Positions 61,713 through 64,000 of a DNA stretch of 64,000 bases are shown here, in pieces. The notes under the pieces were generated by a model. The model did no database searches, was not told the origin of the DNA, and saw nothing but the letters and a program-made list of their open reading frames with translations. The stretch is from Sphingobium sp. EP60837 (GTDB taxonomy: Bacteria > Pseudomonadota > Alphaproteobacteria > Sphingomonadales > Sphingomonadaceae). Every line of letters starts with the position of its first letter. Position 1 is the first letter of the stretch. The position numbers and the translations under genes were made by a program. The stretch lies in NCBI RefSeq assembly GCF_001658005.1, contig NZ_CP015986.1, positions 1 to 64,000 on the forward strand, written 5' to 3'.

Positions 61713-63136
61713 AGCCCGTCCACTCCCTTCAGCATGGCCCGCATCTCTTCGGCAGGCGTGGGGGCAGGGGGTGCGCTCGGCACCGGCTGCTTCGCCATCA
61801 GCAGCAGGAATTGCGGCGCAAGCGTGTCCTCAAACATGAACAACTCGCCGCCCGGCATGGACGTGAGAGCGGGCTCCAGCCGCCGCATCGCCTCAGCCGC
61901 CTGACCTTCGTTGATCGATCCGCCGCCCAGCACTTCATGACCAAGCCGCACCAGCCGGTCATAGGAAATCAGCGACATTTGCGATGCAGCCACGCCCGCC
62001 AGCGCAATCATGCGCCGGCTCGCATGGGCTTCCCACAGCACGCGCTGAAACAGCGCATGCGTGGCGCCGCTCATTTCGGCCCAATCCTCTAGCGCGGACG
62101 CGAGCCCCTGCTCTACATCGGCCAACGTCATGCGGTCCCGTCCGCCTGCCTCGGTCACCAGTGCCGCCTGCATCCCGAACAGCCGGGCATGATAGGGCGA
62201 CCCCATGGCAGCGCCCGCCAGCGCATCAAGCGCATCGGGATCCAGCCGCAGCTGCGCATTGTCTGCGCAGCTCATCAGCAGTCTTTCCAACTCGGGCTTC
62301 GGGATTGGCGCCACCCGTTGAGGTGCGATGTGCCGCCGCAGCGAGGGATGAGCAGCAATCAGTCCATCGACATCTCCCGCAATGCCTACGAGCACCACCT
62401 GCACCGGCGAATGAATGTCGGTCAGCAGCTTCAGCAGTGTCGCGACGTCCGACTTCGCCTCGTCGGATCGTACCCGGTCATATTCGTCCAGGATCAGGAT
62501 AGAACGCTGACGCACGTCTTCCACTAGCAACGCGGCCAAGCGCGTCACGTCCAGAGGCTCATTCATCAGCTTTCGCGCTTTTTCCTGTCCGGCCGCACTC
62601 ATCGGCAGTTCGGAAAGGAAAGGCCGGAACAGCGAGTCGAAGTCGGCGTCGCCGCTCGCGGATCCGTAAAGCGCAACGCAGCCAGCTTCGTCCGCCAAGT
62701 CGCCAAACACCCGCGCGAGCGATGTCTTGCCCGATCCCCGTGTGCCAAAGATGACCGCATGTTTCCGCTGGACGACGATTGCCTCGACCAGCTTTTCCAG
62801 TTCGCTGTTGCGCCCGGCCAAGCCGTGGCGATCCGTTACGGGCATCGCCGTGCTGAAAGCGTTGTAGATGGAATCCCGCCGCAGACTGATTGGCTTCAGC
62901 GGTGCGGCGATAGCGCCCATCGACAGAGGCCGGGGGCCTTCATCGGCATTCTCTTCTTTCTGGATTGGCCGAAAGCCGGGCGACACGGGCGTGTCGAGCA
63001 ACAGGGGCTCGGCTGCTGCCATGCGCGGCCCCCCGGCAGAGGCGTCGGAACGGGCGATGTTGCGGCGAAAGGACATGAGCCAGTCCAGCATTCCGCTGGG
63101 CCGGTCATTCACGAAGCCATGATCGATTGCGGTCAA
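61709..63136 (-). CDS. AAA-type ATPase in the EPS operon
   Basis: A 475-residue cytosolic ATPase. About 100 residues of low-complexity N-terminus precede a P-loop domain: Walker A GTRGSGKTS (131-139), Walker B SILILDEYDRV (212-222), and a sensor/helical region ending about 330. The C-terminal 140 residues are helical. Its type resembles ExeA/GspA-related ATPases found in exosortase-linked EPS loci. Role unknown: regulation of assembly or positioning is possible. The start is TTG at 63136 with gggag upstream and overlaps the exporter stop (TTGA); an internal ATG start cannot be excluded. Confidence 0.85.
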   Translation of the reverse strand: MTAIDHGFVNDRPSGMLDWLMSFRRNIARSDASAGGPRMAAAEPLLLDTPVSPGFRPIQKEENADEGPRPLSMGAIAAPLKPISLRRDSIYNAFSTAMPVTDRHGLAGRNSELEKLVEAIVVQRKHAVIFGTRGSGKTSLARVFGDLADEAGCVALYGSASGDADFDSLFRPFLSELPMSAAGQEKARKLMNEPLDVTRLAALLVEDVRQRSILILDEYDRVRSDEAKSDVATLLKLLTDIHSPVQVVLVGIAGDVDGLIAAHPSLRRHIAPQRVAPIPKPELERLLMSCADNAQLRLDPDALDALAGAAMGSPYHARLFGMQAALVTEAGGRDRMTLADVEQGLASALEDWAEMSGATHALFQRVLWEAHASRRMIALAGVAASQMSLISYDRLVRLGHEVLGGGSINEGQAAEAMRRLEPALTSMPGGELFMFEDTLAPQFLLLMAKQPVPSAPPAPTPAEEMRAMLKGVDGL

Positions 63137-63954
63137 AACAGCTTCTCCCGGATGATGAGGACGTCTTCAGGCTGAACCGGATCATCCAGGTTCGCCTGTA
63201 TTTCCTTCCCCCCCCGGCGTACTTTTATGCGTTTGGTGGAACCGGCCAGCGTCGGGCCGCCCGCCAGCGCGAGCGCCTGACGGAAGCTTTGACCCGGCAC
63301 GAAAGAAAAGGCGCCCGGCTGCTGCACCTGGCCGTAAACATAGACTTTCTCTGCAGGCGGCACGAACAATATGTCCCCCGCCTTTAACTGCCTGCTGCCG
63401 CCCACCGCCATGTCGGCCAGCGATATGCGCACCGGCCCGCTGCCATCGGCTGGCGTCAGGATGACCGCATTGGCCCCGTCCTTGGTCGATCCGCCAGCCT
63501 TTGCTAACATCGACGCGACAGTATAGCCGCGATCCAGTGGATAATTGCCCGCTTGCGGCACATTTCCCAGCACCGTTACGAAGCGGCTCACATAATTGCT
63601 CACCTCCACATTGACGGAGGGATTGGTAAGGAATCCGCCGCTCGCATAGCTGGATGAGATTGCCTGGGCGAGCTGCGAACTGGTCTTGCCGCGGGCAGAG
63701 ACTGGGCCGATCAGAGCGAGGGTGATCGTTCCATCTTCCTTGATCCGCGTCGTGGTCGATAGGTCCGGTTGACCGAAAATGGCGATCTTCACCTCATCAT
63801 CCGGGCCCAGCTGATAACCGGCGTCGGCAATGGGCTGCGCTGGCGCAGCTGCCGTGGCGGTGGCCGCCGCGCCAGCCGTTTGGGCAGACGCAGCCATTGG
63901 ACCGGCCGAGGCCAGGAAGATCGAAAGGCTGGTCAGGAGAGTCTCTGTTTTCAC
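63133..63954 (-). CDS. Wza/GumB-type polysaccharide export protein
   Basis: A 273-residue exported protein for polymer passage through the outer membrane. Signal peptide (MKTETLLTSLSIFLASAGPM to SAQ, about 25 residues), then Ala/Thr-rich linker, Poly_export domain (YQLGPDDEVKIAIFGQPDLS; RIKEDGTITLALIGPVSARG), and SLBB domains (VTVLGNVPQAGNYPLDRGYT; VYVYGQVQQPGAFSFVPGQS). No lipobox Cys is present, unlike E. coli Wza, so it is probably not acylated. First visible gene of the 13-gene unit; only 46 bp of upstream sequence is in the window. Confidence 0.95.
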   Translation of the reverse strand: MKTETLLTSLSIFLASAGPMAASAQTAGAAATATAAAPAQPIADAGYQLGPDDEVKIAIFGQPDLSTTTRIKEDGTITLALIGPVSARGKTSSQLAQAISSSYASGGFLTNPSVNVEVSNYVSRFVTVLGNVPQAGNYPLDRGYTVASMLAKAGGSTKDGANAVILTPADGSGPVRISLADMAVGGSRQLKAGDILFVPPAEKVYVYGQVQQPGAFSFVPGQSFRQALALAGGPTLAGSTKRIKVRRGGKEIQANLDDPVQPEDVLIIREKLF

Positions 63955-64000
63955 AGCTCATGCTCCATCATGTTCGAGGGTCAAAATCGGAACGCCGCGC

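Noticed and set aside
50052..63954. A gellan/sphingan-type (sps/gel) cluster
   Set aside because: The glycosyltransferase set, the absence of rml genes and of an adjacent lyase/protease secretion pair, and the GH10 and AAA ATPase do not fit the sphingan clusters I know.

Overview
This 64 kb window is chromosomal DNA of an alphaproteobacterium, most likely a sphingomonad (Sphingobium, Sphingomonas or Novosphingobium type). Pointers are the high GC content, a ChpT-type phosphotransferase, the clpP-clpX and glnB-glnA arrangements, a large TonB receptor beside a catabolic locus, and dispersed palindromes of the kind common in sphingomonad intergenic regions. Assignments come from reading motifs by eye; no database search was run.

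Positions 1 to about 6,087 are the integrase end of a prophage or related integrative element. It holds a recombination block (Rad52-like annealing protein, SSB, HNH-like protein, NinB), a chain of overlapping small phage genes, an excisionase-like HTH gene and a tyrosine integrase that points at a tRNA-Arg(CCG), the likely attachment site. Three recombination genes each carry one apparent single-base frameshift in a C or G run.

Positions 6,100 to 26,600 are housekeeping: nth, dapB, a class III-like sirtuin, an ECF sigma/FecR pair, tRNA-Leu(TAG), tig with a long His/Lys/Ala-rich tail, a glycosyltransferase, clpP and clpX, mtgA, an O-methyltransferase, rpoH, an RluD-type pseudouridine synthase, a JAMM peptidase, chpT, a nitronate monooxygenase-like enzyme, glnA-glnB, map and a CinA N-domain protein.

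Positions 26,600 to 46,900 form a catabolic island. Minus-strand genes encode four acyl-CoA dehydrogenases (one resembling methylsuccinyl-CoA dehydrogenase, two forming an adjacent pair), enoyl-CoA hydratase, SDR, CaiB/BaiF CoA-transferase, cytochrome c, thiolase and a medium-chain reductase. A cytochrome P450, a small ferredoxin and an M20 peptidase run the other way, followed by aldehyde dehydrogenase, an MFS transporter and a TonB receptor. Together they suggest uptake, P450 oxidation and CoA-dependent beta-oxidation of a hydrophobic, perhaps alicyclic or steroid/terpenoid, compound. A TGCA-centred motif recurs in two control regions of this island.

Positions 47,200 to 64,000 are an exopolysaccharide locus: ugd and a secreted GH16 glycanase on the plus strand, converging on thirteen minus-strand genes with no intergenic base between them. 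These encode a Wza-type exporter, an AAA ATPase, a chain-length protein, a degenerate BY-kinase-like ATPase, a WecG/TagA glycosyltransferase, Wzx-like flippase, Wzy-like polymerase, three GT2 enzymes, a GH10 enzyme, an acyltransferase and a fourth GT2. The GH10 inside the polymer operon and the GH16 beside it make this the most distinctive system in the window.
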